A DNA stretch of 64,000 nt from Micractinium sp. NFX-FRZ (Eukaryota > Chlorophyta > Trebouxiophyceae > Chlorellales > Chlorellaceae), in assembly GCA_029339195.1 (NCBI GenBank), contig JAPTJF010000287.1, forward strand, positions 1 through 64,000, read 5' to 3'. The notes beneath the pieces were generated by a model that saw only the letters and a list, made by a program, of their open reading frames with translations, made no database searches and had not been told where the DNA came from. The translations under genes and the position numbers were made by a program. Shown piece by piece: positions 1 through 12,364 of the stretch (within the stretch, counting starts at the first letter, position 1; every line of letters starts with the position of its first letter).

Positions 1-75
1 CTTTGCTTTGCTTTGCTTTGCTTTGCTTTGCTTTGCTTTGCTTTGCTTTGCTTTGCTTTGCTTTGCTTTGCTTTG
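1..75. repeat. (CTTTG)15 pentanucleotide microsatellite
   Basis: Fifteen uninterrupted CTTTG units open the window and then stop abruptly at CTGCG. This is not the plant/algal telomere heptamer, so it is read as an internal microsatellite cut by the window edge. Reading frames through it are artefacts of the repeat. Confidence 0.95.
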
Positions 76-711
76 CTGCGCCGCTGTGCAGCCCAGATCC
101 TGCCTTGCAGTTACACCCACAAACAGTTTGATTATTCTTACTAAGTTTTCTCAGGTCAGTGACATCACTGGTCTCTCTCCCGGCTGCGGAGCATTGAGGT
201 GCATGTCGGCAGGGCATACTGGCGGGACCCCCGGCGGAGGTATGGTGTCGGCGGAGGGGTGTCCTGCCAGTCAGCCCAGACGAACCCCAGAAAATCTGGC
301 GCCCTAGCATACATTGCTGGGGGTTCTGTTCCACACACACACACACACACACACACCTTGCTCCCTGTAGCGTGGTGATGCAGGACAGGAAGGTCCCTGG
401 CCGGTGCTGAGTTGGCACATGCTGGCACAACCCGTTGAGGCACGCACGGCTTTCCGTGCTTGACTTGGCGGCTCGGTAGGCCTGGTAGGGATGTATTCAA
501 GGGATGTACTCACACCACGCCGCAAATCCCGCTCCTCCGGTTGATGCTTTGGCCACGTAGACGGGCGCAAAATCGCGATCGAAGGCAGTGCATCTGTGCA
601 GAATCCCCCCGTCCTGCCATTTCTCCCGCTTACATTGTCTCGCTGCTTGCTTTGGCGCTGCATCCAGCTTGCTCCCAGGCGTGTGCGCTGCTCAGCGTGT
701 GATGAAAAGCT
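76..711. other. Upstream region of the first F-box/LRR gene
   Basis: No supportable gene. It contains a (CA)n dinucleotide run at 332-356. The remainder is presumably the 5' UTR and promoter of the gene starting at 712. Confidence 0.5.
332..356. repeat. (CA)n dinucleotide microsatellite
   Basis: About twelve CA units in a row, in non-coding DNA upstream of the first gene. Confidence 0.9.
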
Positions 712-3700
712 ATGGTCTCAACCCAGCGCTCACCTACACAGGGTTGCATCAGTGCGCTGGACGCCTTGAGTGACGAGCTGCTAGAGACCATCCTTTCCCT
801 GGCCTGGTGAGGCCGCGCATCTGTCGGAGCGGGCCCTGAAAAGGCAACCCTCCGAAACCCTGGCCACCCCACACTTGCCGGCCTCCCTGCGCCTTGATTG
901 CGCCTTGCCACGCCATCCTTGCCCCTGCAGCGAGCGGCAGCATGCGGGTGCAAGCGTCAGCGGTGCCGCCAAGCCTGCCGGCGGCGCCTGCAGCAGCTAC
1001 GTCGCCGCCCCCTGCAGCAGCGAGGGCAGCTGCGCCAGCACCGCCTGTAGCCCCGCCGCTGATGCCGCCGTAACCACCACCGCCAGCAGCAGCAGCAGCA
1101 GCCTGTGCATCTCCGGCACAGCCACTGGCGCCACAGGCCTGACCGCCGCCGCCACGCTGCCGCTGGTCTGCCAGCGCTGGCGCCGCGTGCTGCACACCTC
1201 GCCGCTGCGGCACGCCACCCTGTCGCTTGACCTCGCTGAGCTGGAAGGCCAGCTGGGCAGCCGCGGCGACATGCCAGGGCTGCTGCGCCTGCTGGCGCTT
1301 CGCGGCCAGGCCGCGCGCCGCCTGTGGCTGCACAGCGAGGGAGAGCGGCTGACCATGGCGGCGGTGCTGCGCCTGGTGTCGCCGCAGCTGACGGCGGCCT
1401 ACCTGGGGCCGGGCGCGCCACCTGGCAGCCTGGCGCTGCTGCTGCAGCGCTTCCCCGCGCTGCGCTCGCTCGACGTCCCCTTCACAGCCTCCGCTGGTGG
1501 CTGCGAGGATCTGGGGGCGCTGGGGCAGCTGAGGGAGCTGACGCTGAGGGAGAGCGTGTCGCCGCGCCTGCTCAGGTGGGACGGGGCCGGCGTGCTGCGC
1601 ACTGCTGCTGGTGCATTAGCGTGCGGCGGGATGGCAGGGAATAGGGCGGGTGCAGGCTGGAGCAGCGGCTGTTGGACAACGATGTGCCCCTCTCTCAGCT
1701 GGCATGTCTCCGTCGCCGCTGACATTCCCGCTGCCGACCTGCTCTGTTCCTGCTGCCCAACTGCCCCGCCGACACACCCTGCTGCTGACCTGCTGCTCCC
1801 CACCCCCTTGTTGCTGTTTGTATGTCTGCCGCAGCTCCCTGGCGGCGCTGCCCAACCTGCGCCTGCTGTCGGTGACGGTGACCCAGGCGCTGCCGCCGGC
1901 GGAGATGCACCGCCAGCTGGGGCGCCTGCGGGGGCTCGAGGAGCTGCACTTCTACCTCGCCCCCACAGCGCCTGCGCAGTTTGACTTCCAACCAGGTGCG
2001 CTGCCTCCCCGCTGCTGCTGCTGCTGCTGCATCACTTGCTGCCGCTTCGGTTGTTGCTGCTTCTCGGTGCTGCTGCATGTGCTGATTTGGCGTCTTACTG
2101 CGGGCTGCTGGGCTGTGCTGTCAGCACCGGTGCGGCCGCCAGACTGCTGCCAAGCTGACGTGCAAACTAAGGCGGCCGGTGGCCATTGCCACTGGCAATT
2201 GCTGGACCAAACCCCGCGCCTGCTGTGCCCCTGTCCCTTTGCCCCGTGCAGGCGCGCTGACCCAGCTGAGCCGCCTGCGCTCGGTGCTGCTGATTGCCAT
2301 GGGGCCGCTGTGCGAGGCGCTGACCCTGGGCCCCGGGCTGCCAGGCCTGGCGGTGCTGCAAGAGCTGCAGGTGGGCGGGGCGTGCCGGTGCAGCCGCTGT
2401 GCGCGGCTGCTGCTGATGGTGAGGCCTTGGCGGGAGCTGTAGCTGTGCAGTTAGCTCTTTGCTGCAGGTGTGTCCTGTCCTCGTCGCAACTACTGTAAAG
2501 AAACTCCGTCCCTCTTCTCTTCATCATCTGCCGCTGTCTCACATTCCACACCCTGAACTGCCCTGCCGTGCTGCCCGCAGATTGAGAGCCGCGTGGCGCC
2601 GCTGCCAGCGGACCTCTGGGCCTGCCAGCACCTTGCCCGCTTGGACCTTGATCTCAAAGATTCAGCCCCCCTGCCGCCTGCCCCTGTTGCACCCGGCACC
2701 AGCGCCACCAGCGGGTGCCTGCTCCCCGCGCTGCGCACGCTGCGCCTGTCGCGCTGCCGGCTGCCGGGCGGCGCGCTGCCGCCGGTGCTGTGCGAACTGT
2801 CCGGGCTGCAAAGCCTGCAAGTGCTGCGCTGCGGCCTCACCAGCGGCTGCGTACACACCGGGTTGCCCCCCCAGTTCAGCCGCCTCTCCAACTTGGTAAG
2901 TTTGCTTGTAGGCTGGCAACCTTACTTCCAGCGTCGGCGGCGCCTGCCCCCGCCTGAGCCATCCCTGCATCGTTTCGCTGCAGCACGCGGTGCACATGCT
3001 GGGGCAGCCGTCTTCCCGCACCATGTGGCAACATCGTTCCTTCTGTGGCCCCTGCTGCGCCCCTGACGGCACACGCTGCCGCCGCCTGCCGCCCTGGCCC
3101 TCTCCCACCGCAGACGAGCCTGAGCCTGGAGGGCAACACGCTGTGCACGCTGCCGCCCGGCGTGGCCGCGCTGCCCGCGCTGCGCCACCTGGACTGCGCC
3201 TGCAACCCGCTGGCCTGGCTGCCCCCGGGGCCCTACCTGGGATCCCTGGAAACCCTCATCCTGTCTGCCAACCGAGTCAGCATGGTGAGACAAGTCATGC
3301 ATCTGTTTCTGTGCAATTCTTGTGTTGAGGGATGTGCAGCAGATCACATGCCGCGCACCGGAAACCCTCGTACTGCCGGCCACTCAAGTCAGCAAGACCC
3401 TTGATCTGCATTGCTTGCTTGGGCCCAAGCAAAGCCATGGCAGCGCATGCAGCAGACCGCTGCACAGTGGGCCTGCAGAGCCCCTGCCCTGTGCGCGCGC
3501 TCGCACCCACGCGCCCCGCACTCTCCCACCCGCCTGCCCGCCCTGCAGGTGCCGCCTGTGCTGGCGCAGGCCAGCCAGCTGGAGGTGCTCGACCTGAGCG
3601 GCAACCCAGGGCTGGAGCTGACCCTGCAGGACGTGCAGTCCACGCTGGCCTGCATGCCCCGCCTCTCGCTGCTGCTGCTGGGCAAGGGCGCCGCGTGCGG

Positions 3701-4050
3701 CGGGCCGGGCGGCCCGCTGCCCAGCGGCGGGCTGGAGTGGCACACATCCTCGGTGGCTGCGCTGGTGGCTCTGGGCCAGGCGATGCCCCACCTGCAGGTG
3801 CGTGCTTTTCTCCACTTTGGTGGGCAGGAAGGGTGGCTGCGTTTGCGGCTGTTGGCGTTACGGAAATGTGGCGTGCGATGTGGCGATGAGGGGCAGCGCG
3901 CCACCTGGCGCCTGCCGTGGTGCCGACCCGTCGCCCAGCCCCTCTCCTTCCCTTCTTCGCAGCATGTTCTGACACCTGCCGTGCTTTCCACCCGCTCCCT
4001 TTGTGCAGATTGATTTTGAGCACACTGCCGCGGAGTTTGAGGGCATCTGA
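712..4050 (+). CDS. F-box / leucine-rich-repeat protein (paralogue 1)
   Basis: Probable substrate receptor of an SCF ubiquitin ligase. Exons: 712-806, 931-1575, 1835-1995, 2252-2418, 2581-2895, 3114-3284, 3549-3797, 4009-4050; phases close to 614 aa. The first half of an F-box (LDALSDELLETILSLAW) ends exon 1. The second half (LPLVCQRWRRVL) comes after an Ala/Ser/Thr-rich insert of roughly 70 residues. Leucine-rich repeats follow from about residue 150 (e.g. LPALRHLDCACNPLAWLPPG, LEVLDLSGNPGLELTL). The short last exon gives an acidic end (EFEGI). It resembles the gene at 9068-11986 in F-box position, LRR content and C-terminal repeat, so the two are probably old paralogues. The donor of exon 4 could instead lie about 50 bases upstream. 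The substrate is unknown. Confidence 0.78.
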
Positions 4051-5622
4051 GGTCATCATGCTCCCCTCATTATCAAGGCCCGTTTGTGAAAGCTTTCTAG
4101 CCCCGTTTGGTGAAGATACCAAGGTTCCACTTTCTCTAGGATGGGAGGCTTCGAGCCATCCCACTCGCCATATTCTTTGTACACTGGCCCCGCCGCCCAC
4201 TGCCAAACAATGCTAGCGGCTGGCGCGCCCACAGCGCCATGGCAGCGGCATGATAACGCCCCCGCCGCTGCCGCGCCACCGCCCCTTTCTTCAACCGCAA
4301 AACGATTCCATTTCAACAAACGACACTGACACACGCACAGCCCAATGCCCGCACCAATTTTGCCGCACTGCATGCGAGGGCACCCCGCTCAGAAGTCCGA
4401 CCTTTGCCCCACGTAAGGCCCTCCATGCTCCCTCGGTTTCCCCCTGCTGTGCTTCTCCCGCCAAGCTCCCACGCGCTTGCTCTCTTTGCGTCTACCCTCA
4501 CCCATTCACCCCCCCTGTGCCATGCTACGGCGCCCCGGTTTGAAAGCACCGCCAGCACATCTGCACATGCTGCGCTGCCATGGTGCCTGGCGCTTCTTGC
4601 ACACACCCTCGCCTGATCACCCCGCGCTCCTCTTCCCTATCCTTCTCGACTTCTCGGCTGCCTTGACCCACCGATTGCAGCGCTGGCATGCGCGCGCACC
4701 AACAGATCATGCCAGCTGTTGGAGCACCGCATCCACCCTTCTTTGTTGCTGCCCTGCTGTGCTTTGCCATGCCTTTCGCCATGCTGTGCACCGATGCAAG
4801 CACGCCCCATCGCCCTTCACAGGCTCGGTTTCCCAGCGTCAAGCTTTGTAAAGGGAAGACGGCTTGTGTGTGCCAGCAGTGATGCCACAGTCACCGCGGT
4901 TCCTGAGTGTCGGCCTCACCTGCCTGCTCCTCTGCATTGTCTACCGGTGCCCTGTCTACCGGCGGCACAGGCATCAAGAGGGTGTTGCTGCCTGGGGTGA
5001 TGGGCACAAGCCTTGCATCGAGCGCTGCACTTAAGACATTCAGGAGGTCGCTCAGGGCTTCAATTTTAGCAGATGTTGCTTTGCTCCGGTGGTGCCTCTG
5101 AAACCAACACTGCTGCTGCACCTGCTGCACCGCTGCACCTGCCAGCTTGCAAGCACCCGCGTGGGATGCGTCCTGCCGCTGGAAGGTGCGGTACATGGCC
5201 CGGCACCCAGCGGGTGTTGAGTGTGGCAGCAGGGCGGGAGCGCGGCTGGCAAGGATGGGTAGGAGTGCAAGGTTGGCTTCGTTGGGGGCGGTAGACTGGG
5301 GTTGGACGTCAGCCCTGGCCCCCCAGCCCGGCAGGCAAGCAGCTGTAGAGCCCCCGCCTCCTCTGCTGCTCAGGCTGGTACCGCCGCCGGCAGGGCATAT
5401 GTCAAAGAACCCCTTTCAGGAAATAAGTGCCCTGTTCGGCGCATGGTGTTTAACCACCGTGCCCTGCCCTCCAGTGCGCAAAAGCACACTACCAACCCGC
5501 CCCTGCAGACCAGCTGGTGAACAGAGCTCCGGCTGGACGCCCGCTGGGCCAGCGAGCCCATCCGCCCAGGGAAAGCGCACGGCCGAGACGCGAATTTGGC
5601 AACCTCTTCAGCATTGCAGTCG
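4051..5622 (+). other. Intergenic, no supported gene
   Basis: 1.57 kb between the first LRR gene and the membrane-protein gene. Open frames here lack splice continuity or recognisable composition. A TGTAA, the chlorophyte polyadenylation motif, occurs at 4847-4851 but is about 800 bases past the upstream stop. An unrecognised 5' exon or 5' UTR of the next gene may lie near the 3' end of the stretch. Confidence 0.45.
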
Positions 5623-7948
5623 ATGCTGCAAACTGCTGGCCTCAGCAGTGGCGACACTTGTTGGCCCGCGGCGGTCGGCGGGCAGAGCGCGCCCGAGGCC
5701 TGCCAGGGAGCAGCTGAAGAGATGGAGACGACCCCGGCGGGCTCAAGTGCGGGCTGTGAGTGCCGGTCAGCCGTCGGAGCTGGCCAGCCTGCGGCGGCGG
5801 CAGCGGGACCGCACCCCGCGGCAAGGGCGGGACTGCCGGGCGAGCAAGAGCGGCAGGGCCACAAGTTGGTGCTGGGCAAGGCCCTTTACTTCCCAGGTGG
5901 GTCCTGCACATTGTTCTCACACGTTGTTGCATCAGTTATAATGGCTCTTGGCAGCCCTGAGTCCTGGCCATGCTACAGGGCTTGCTGACCACAGGCTGCT
6001 TTGCCGGCGTGCGCTTCATCCCACCTGGCCTCCCCCACCACTGACCCGTCGTGCTGGCTTCTTGCCTGCCGCAGACAGCATGCTTGAGGCGGCGTTTCAG
6101 GTGCACATTGCAGAGGAGCGGCGGGAGGATGAGCTGTGGCAGGCTGCCCTGCGGGTAGGTGGGGAGGGGGAGCATGCATGGTGCGCCAGATGGCGTGCGG
6201 ATGAGGCGCGGGCTCTGTGGGCTGGGTGCGCACAATGCGTGACAAAACAACGCCTTGCAACCGGCCCCAGATCCCGCTCTGCCTGCTGTGCTGTGTTGCA
6301 GGTGCTTCTGTGGTCAGTGGCTGTGTCCAAGCTGGCGTCCGCTGGCGCATACCTGACAGCGCTGCAGCTGGCCCTGGCGTGCGTCCTGCCCGAAATGGTC
6401 CAGGCGGCGCTGCTCGTATTTGGGCGCCCCATGTGGAAGGGGTGAGCATGCTGCTGCTGCCGCCGTTATGAACTGCCTGCTGTGCCTGCTGGTCCCTGTC
6501 GCCTGTCGTTTGCCGCGCGCACTGGGGCGCCCGTGCCCGTCTGCCCATCCGCTGCCCAGCTGCCCGCCCCACACCGCTGCCCACCTCCGCCAAACCCCGG
6601 CTACTGCCGCCTTACGCCCCCGCCTGCCTGCGACCCTCTGGACAGGCGCCACGGCGTGCTGGCTGCCGCGCTCCAACTGGCCTCCGATGTGTTTGGTTTT
6701 GTGGCTGTGCAACAGTGCTTGAGCCCCGCAATGCTGGCAAGCACTGCGTGCACCCAGCCGGGCTCGCTGCGGCGCGTGCTCGAGTTCAGCTTCCAATCGG
6801 TGCGCGGCCAGGCTGCAGCCCTGCCACGGCCTGCCCCCTGCCCTGCCCTGCCACGCCCTGCCGCCCCGGTGCCCATGCAGCACCCCAGCCCAGCTGCCAT
6901 GTGCATGTGCATGCCCCTGGCCACCCCGCTGGGCCACGCTTGTGTAGCCAGTGCAGCACACCCTGCATCTCGCTCTCTCACGCTCGCACATCTCAAACCA
7001 TGCAACCCTCCCTTGCAGGCGTCCTACCTGGCCTTCACCACCCTCAGGGCCCCCTACACCTTCCTGGTCCGCTTTGGTGCCGCCACAGCCACACTGGTGG
7101 CCCAGGTCAGCCGGGCTCCCTGACTGCAGCCGGCCTGCTGGCTGCCTAGGTGGCGCGCGCCGGAAGTGGCGCACGCCGTGCGTGTGTATATGTTTGTGTG
7201 TGTGGTGTGAGATACGTACGGGCATGCGCTCTGTCACAGAACCGAATAGGCTGCACCCCTGCCTGCCTGCTGTGCCTGCTGTGCCTGCAGATGTGTGCCA
7301 CGCGGGCGCTGTGGGGCTCAACGAGCGCTGCCGACAGCTGGCAGCAGCTGCTGCCGGTGACCGCACTCAGCTCAGCCTACAGCCTGCCGCTGTGCGTCCT
7401 ATACACACGCGAGGTGAACGCAGCTCGCTGCCAGCCAGGCTGCTGCTGCCGCCGGCGCAGGAGTGCCTTGCTTGGAGGAGCACCTGCCCGCGGCATGTAT
7501 GAGTGTATGCCTACATGCCTGCGGCACCTGCCTGCGGCATATAGGAGTGTGCATAGACTGCTCACCAGCCCTGCTGCCCCCGGCCCTGCCTGCTGCAGGT
7601 TCGGCAGCGCGTGGCCTTTGCCTCACGGCACGGAAGAGCAGTGATCACCGATTACATTGACCCGTTTGCGCCGATCAGCTTTGTATGCCTCGGCGTGGCA
7701 CAGGTGAGTGCTGCCAGCCAGCGTCGGCATGCTTGTGTTGGCACGGCGCTTGTGTGCAGCTGCGGCAGGCGCATCTGCAAAGGCAGCCTGTGAAAGCTGG
7801 CGCCCGTCCCACCCACTGCCCCCAGGGCGCAACGGTGCCCTTTCCGGTGCACTGTGTGCACAGGCTTGCTGCGGTCAATCTTCCCCGTTCTCTGCTGCCC
7901 GGCGGCTGGCTGCTGCAGGCAATCATGGCTTGGAGCTGGCTTGGCTGA
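5623..7948 (+). CDS. Unrecognised multi-pass membrane protein
   Basis: Exons: 5623-5896, 6075-6154, 6302-6441, 6646-6799, 7019-7105, 7291-7413, 7599-7703, 7919-7948. All phases agree and give 330 aa. No family is recognised. The first ~90 residues are Ala/Gly/Pro-rich and polar. After an acidic, amphipathic stretch (HIAEERREDELWQAALR) come several hydrophobic segments, for instance VAVSKLASAGAYLTALQLAL, LAAALQLASDVFGFVAV, LVRFGAATATLVAQ and a region around ITDYIDPFAPISFVCLG. The protein ends in a tryptophan-rich tail (AIMAWSWLG). The start is the first ATG in the open frame of exon 1. An earlier exon cannot be excluded, because that frame extends about 30 bases further upstream. The exon chain is well supported; the function is unknown. 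Confidence 0.6.
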
Positions 7949-9067
7949 GGGTTGTGACCATCGCCACGATTGAAGTTTGCAGCCAAAGCGCAAACTTCGA
8001 TGTGTACCTCTGTTGCGTCGTGCCTCGTGAGTCTACCAAGTCCCCTTCGTGGGTGCATCCTGTTTCCTGCAACACCTCACTGCGTGCCACCCTGCACACA
8101 GAGCCAGCTGGCAAGTGGCGCCTGCTGCTGCCAGCTCTCCCAAGACCTATTCTCGCTCCTTCTGTGCTGCCAGCCGACCAACTTATAGTGCTGGAGGCAG
8201 TTATTACACCTTACCCCGGCGTCCCGGTCCCCATCCTTGCCGTGTTTTAAGCGGTGTCCTTTCAAATCATAGCTAACCAGCATGGCCGTCCGTATCATTA
8301 CCATATTTGTTGAACACGAGTTCTAGTTCACCAAGCTGAATAAACATGATCTTAGCCCCTTCTTCTTTTGTGCCAATCTTTCAGTCAACGCAGCCGCCCT
8401 CGTAATTCTATTACATTCCTGCGCCAAGCACTCTGCTGCCGTGTGAACGGCCTTCTAAATGCGTTGCCTGCAGTTTAGGCACTGGGCAGCTCATCGGCTG
8501 GGCTTTGAGGAGAGAACAGGAGAGCATGGGCAGCGACCGGCAGCAAGGGCAGGTGGGGCAGCTGCGGGGCCAGCGTTCAGCGGGACTGCCAGTTGTTTGA
8601 GGCTAGTCACCTAGTAGGGACCAATCTCCCCGACCTGGGTGGCAGGTGGACGGGGCGGGAGGGGGAATTCCCTTGCTTCGAAGCAAGGCGGGCAGAGCGA
8701 CAACAGTCGACGTTGCCGGGTGCTGCCCATCCAACAATGAACAGCTTTTCCACCCTGCGTTTCAACTGCCACTACCGCTTCTTCCAGCGAAAAGTGGATC
8801 AGAGGAACTTGGTGGGTGAGTGCACCATGCAATGGGGCCAAAAGTCGGATCAAATGTGCCCGCAACTGCTACTACTGCTGGTCCCGCCAGCGCTCGCGTC
8901 ACGCTGCCGCTGACGTGGCGCAGTTGGTTCTTCCCACTGCATTCATGCTACCCGTTGATCTCAGTTCCATGCCGCTTAACTTCACGGTGTCGCCTTCATC
9001 TACCGCCGCCTGACTCTCACTCGGCCACTGCCCTCAGTCTGTCGAGCCTAGCACTGGGCAGCACAAC
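7949..9067. other. Intergenic: 3' flank plus upstream region of second F-box gene
   Basis: About 1.1 kb with no supportable coding exon. It is relatively AT-rich at 8280-8420, which would fit 3' UTR or promoter sequence. Confidence 0.45.
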
Positions 9068-11986
9068 ATGGAGCCTGGCAGGGCTGCTTCAATCCACAAC
9101 TTGCCAGATGAGCTGCTGGGCGGTCTTATCGCCCTCTGTGGCAGGGAGTCCGGGTAGGCGCAGCTGCCTGTGGTCCTCGGCAGCGCCCTTACAGTCGCAC
9201 TAGGATCTGCGTAGGGGTTGAAGGCATCTTTCGCGATGAGCTGCTGGCCTGCCGCCGCCGCCCAGCCGCCGCTTCAGCTGCGCGCCCGCCGCGGCCGCTG
9301 CATGCATGCACCCGGCTCCCGCTGGTCAGCACCCACATTGCTTTCCTTTCGGCCAACGCACCGTGGGTGGGCTCTTATTATTGGGAAGGATTTGCCCCAT
9401 GAACCCTCCGCGCAGTCCCACGGTCACCCTGGTGTGCAAGCACTGGCGGCAGCGCTTCTACGCCGAGCCCTCCCTCTGGCGCTCCTTCCGCCTCGAGCCG
9501 CCCCGCCGCCTCATGCACCCCATCTTGTTGACATGGCAGGGTTATGAACTGCCGGGCGCCTCGACAGTGGCTTCCTACACAGACATTGCCAGCTGGTTCA
9601 GCTACACCTGGGCGCGGCTTGAGCGGGCGGCGGGGCTGCTGGCGGCGGTGGAGGTGCGCCACGCGGACCGCATCCAAGAGCTGGGTGCAGGGCACGGAGG
9701 CTGGGCGCTGCACGACCTCATCCACATTCTGAGGTGAGAGTAGGGCTTGGTGGGGCTGAGGCAGGCAGGGTTGTGCCGGAATCCCGCGGCTGGGTGCAGG
9801 GCGCGGGGCTGGGTGCTGGGTGCAGGGCGCGGGGCTGGGTGCTGCACCACGTCCTGCACATCATCGGCTGCGGTCGCGGCGGAAATGGGAGGGATTGGCT
9901 TGTGTGTCAGTGCTGAGCCAGGCATGGCTGGTGGCTGGCAAGGGGCAGCTGGCAATGGCAGTCACTGGTATGGTACCATGCTGACGTGCCTGGCAGCCGC
10001 GGGGAGCAAGCTAGAGGCAGCCCCATGCCAGCCTGCCATGAAAGTGCGCCATGGCTGCGCCCCACCCATGCCCCCGGCCCGGCACCGCTGCCCTTCTCTC
10101 AGTCAGTCCCCGCTGCTTCCCTGCCTCTTTCCTGCCCCAGCCCTGGCGTGCTTCGGTCACTGGACCTGCATGCGCAGACGCAGGTGCCCGCCAGCACGGT
10201 TCAGGCGCTGCTGCGCTTCCCGCACCTCACCCGCCTGCGCCTGGACGCCACCCAGCTGCCGCTCAACACGGGTGCTGCGCTGTGCACGCTGCGCAGCCTG
10301 GCTCACCTCTCCTGCTCCTGCCGCCACATACCGCCGATGCTGGTCGCCGCCATTGCCGGGCATGACGGGCTTACGCTGCTGGAGCTGGCATGGTGGGGCT
10401 CTGTTGCGCCACATACGCTGCTTGAGCTGACAGCATTGAGGTCGCTGGTGCGTTTGAAGCTGGACGACAACAGCAATGGGCCGCTACTGGGACAAGACCC
10501 TCCCGCCTTCCCGGCGCCCGCGCAGCTGGCGCGCGCGCTGCACACGTTTGCCTACTCTTCCCAGCGCGGCTTCCAGGCAAGTGTGTGCTGCATGTCGCGG
10601 GGCAGGCACGCGTGCACGCGAGTGCACGTCCACGCCCCTGAACTGTTCTCCAGCACCAATGTGCTGGCAAGCCAGAGACTTCCTAAGCAGACATCTCTAT
10701 GCTCCATGGGTACACTGCAGGTGGCCGGTGCTCTTCTGCGACGCTGCTGCGCCATCTACCCCTATCGCACCAGCGCAGCTGCTGACAGCCCAGCTGCCAG
10801 CCGTGCTGACACCGTGCCGTCTGCCTGCCTGGCGCTGGAGCTGGGTGAGGTGGAGGAGATGGAGTCCCTGGTGCAGCTGCTGACCGGGCTGCTGCCAGCT
10901 GGCGCCTGCCATGCAGGCAGCCCCTCCACCCCACTGCGCGTGCGGCTCAAAGTGGAGGACAGCACCCTGGAGAGAGCTGCGCTGCAGGGCAGCGCGTGCA
11001 GCCTGCCTGTGCAGCTGACCGCGCTGTGCCTGCTGGGCTGCAGCAGCACCGGCGGCCTGGCGGCCTCCGCGCTGCCGCGCCTGCTGCGCCTGCTGCCACA
11101 CCTGCGAGAGCTGACCGTTGTCAGCGGCTACAATGGGGACTGCATTGGCGCCATCCCGCCGGCTCTGGCCAGCTACCAAGGCCTGCGCAGGCTGGCGCTG
11201 GTCGACCACCCATTCACAGCCCTGCCGCACGGGCCCTACCTCTTAGGTCGGTGGGCTGGCCAGCAAGCTGGCAGGCCCTGCACGACCAGAACAATGCAGC
11301 TTGTTAGCATTGCTTGCATGCCTGTGTGCAGGTGGGGACAGCTGGTTGGCTGCAACTGCTGGGTGGGTGCAGGGCCCCTGCTGTGGTCGCCAGCGCCCTG
11401 CCTGTGCACTGATGCACTGCGCTCCCGTCCCATCTCCTGCACAGGCCTGGAGGAGCTCGACCTCTCTGAAAGCGCACTCACGGCCCTGCCGCCCGCGCTG
11501 GCCGCTGCCAGCTCGCTGACCCGCCTGGCGCTCAACAGCTGCGCCGACCTCGCGCTGACTCGTGCAGCCGTGGACACCATCCTTCTGCGCCTGCCATTCC
11601 TGAGGGACCTGGAACTGTGGGGCAGTCCCTGCACACCCATGCACGTGCTGCAGCACCTGCACAGCGGGGCACCCCACCTCAGCTTGTTTGCCGACTTCGA
11701 GTGGGGGGAGGTGGAGGATGAGGGGGAGACGGACATGGAAGGGGGTGAAGAAGAGGAGGCGGGGGCAGAGGAGGAGGAGCTGTCCGAGGAGGCGGGGCCT
11801 GAGGAGGAGGCGGGGCCGGAGCACGAGTGGCGGGAGGAGGTGGACGAGGGGTGGGACTTTAAGGGGGAGGAGCTGTGGGAGCTGGCGTCAGGGGATGCCA
11901 GCGACCTGGGCAGCGAGGCAGAGGGGGAACCCCTGGGTCACCTGGCCAGGAGGGCGCGCGATGCAGGAGCCGGTGCCAATTCCTGA
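9068..11986 (+). CDS. F-box / leucine-rich-repeat protein with acidic tail (paralogue 2)
   Basis: Probable SCF-type substrate receptor. Exons: 9068-9153, 9416-9733, 10141-10576, 10721-11246, 11445-11986; phases close to 635 aa. The F-box is split by intron 1: LPDELLGGLIALC in exon 1, then VTLVCKHWRQRFYAEPSLWR opening exon 2. LRR-like segments follow (LTRLRLDATQLPL, LRELTVVSGYNG, LEELDLSESALTALP). The last ~90 residues are a Glu/Asp-rich tail. Two introns are ambiguous: 10577-10720 begins with GC (CAG|GCAAGT) and 11247-11444 with a weak GTCGGT. Both are multiples of three without stops, so an uninterrupted reading is also possible. Splicing is preferred because the inserts break the LRR pattern. 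Gene 712-4050 has the same architecture and a similar C-terminal LRR. Confidence 0.75.
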
Positions 11987-12364
11987 CCTTATGACCAGCA
12001 TTCGGCTGTTCCGCGTCCCTGCCTTTCTTCCCGTGAGATGCTTCCTCGTCTCCCAGCACTCCCTCCATCCGGCACAGTATCTAGGCCGGCAGCTTGAGCC
12101 TAACCCATGTTGCTGTGCACTCGTGCTGACTTCCTTTTGAATGCTTGTCGTGCGACTCTTGTGACGTCACAGTAAGCGCAGGCAAGCAAGAAGGTGCCCA
12201 GCACAGGCCCTGCCACGGGAGCCAACAGCAATTCACACTCCAGCAGAGCTTGACACGGCAGGAAGGAAAGAGTTACAGGCCAGCGCTGCGGGCTGACAAT
12301 CCTGGTGCAAATGCATACGAATGTTGCAAAGGGTGGGCAAGCTGTGCACTGTTTCACAGCTGCC
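11987..12364. other. Convergent intergenic region
   Basis: Separates the 3' ends of the second F-box gene (+) and the Coa1-like gene (-). No gene is seen. It holds a minus-strand TGTAA (see separate entry). Confidence 0.5.
12273..12277 (-). terminator. TGTAA polyadenylation motif of the Coa1-like gene
   Basis: TTACA on the + strand (TGTAA on the minus strand) lies 88 bases after the minus-strand stop at 12365. TGTAA is the usual chlorophyte poly(A) signal; the assignment rests on position only. Confidence 0.4.

Noticed and set aside
1..75. Telomere-like array at the window start
   Set aside because: The unit is CTTTG, not the TTTAGGG-type heptamer of green algae, and the repeat ends in ordinary sequence.
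1..307. Open frame beginning with a repeated CFALL peptide
   Set aside because: Produced by the CTTTG microsatellite. No splice continuity or homologous pattern.
749..1333. Minus-strand Ala/Gly-rich frame over the first F-box gene
   Set aside because: Shadow frame. The plus strand has F-box and LRR motifs with consistent splice phases.
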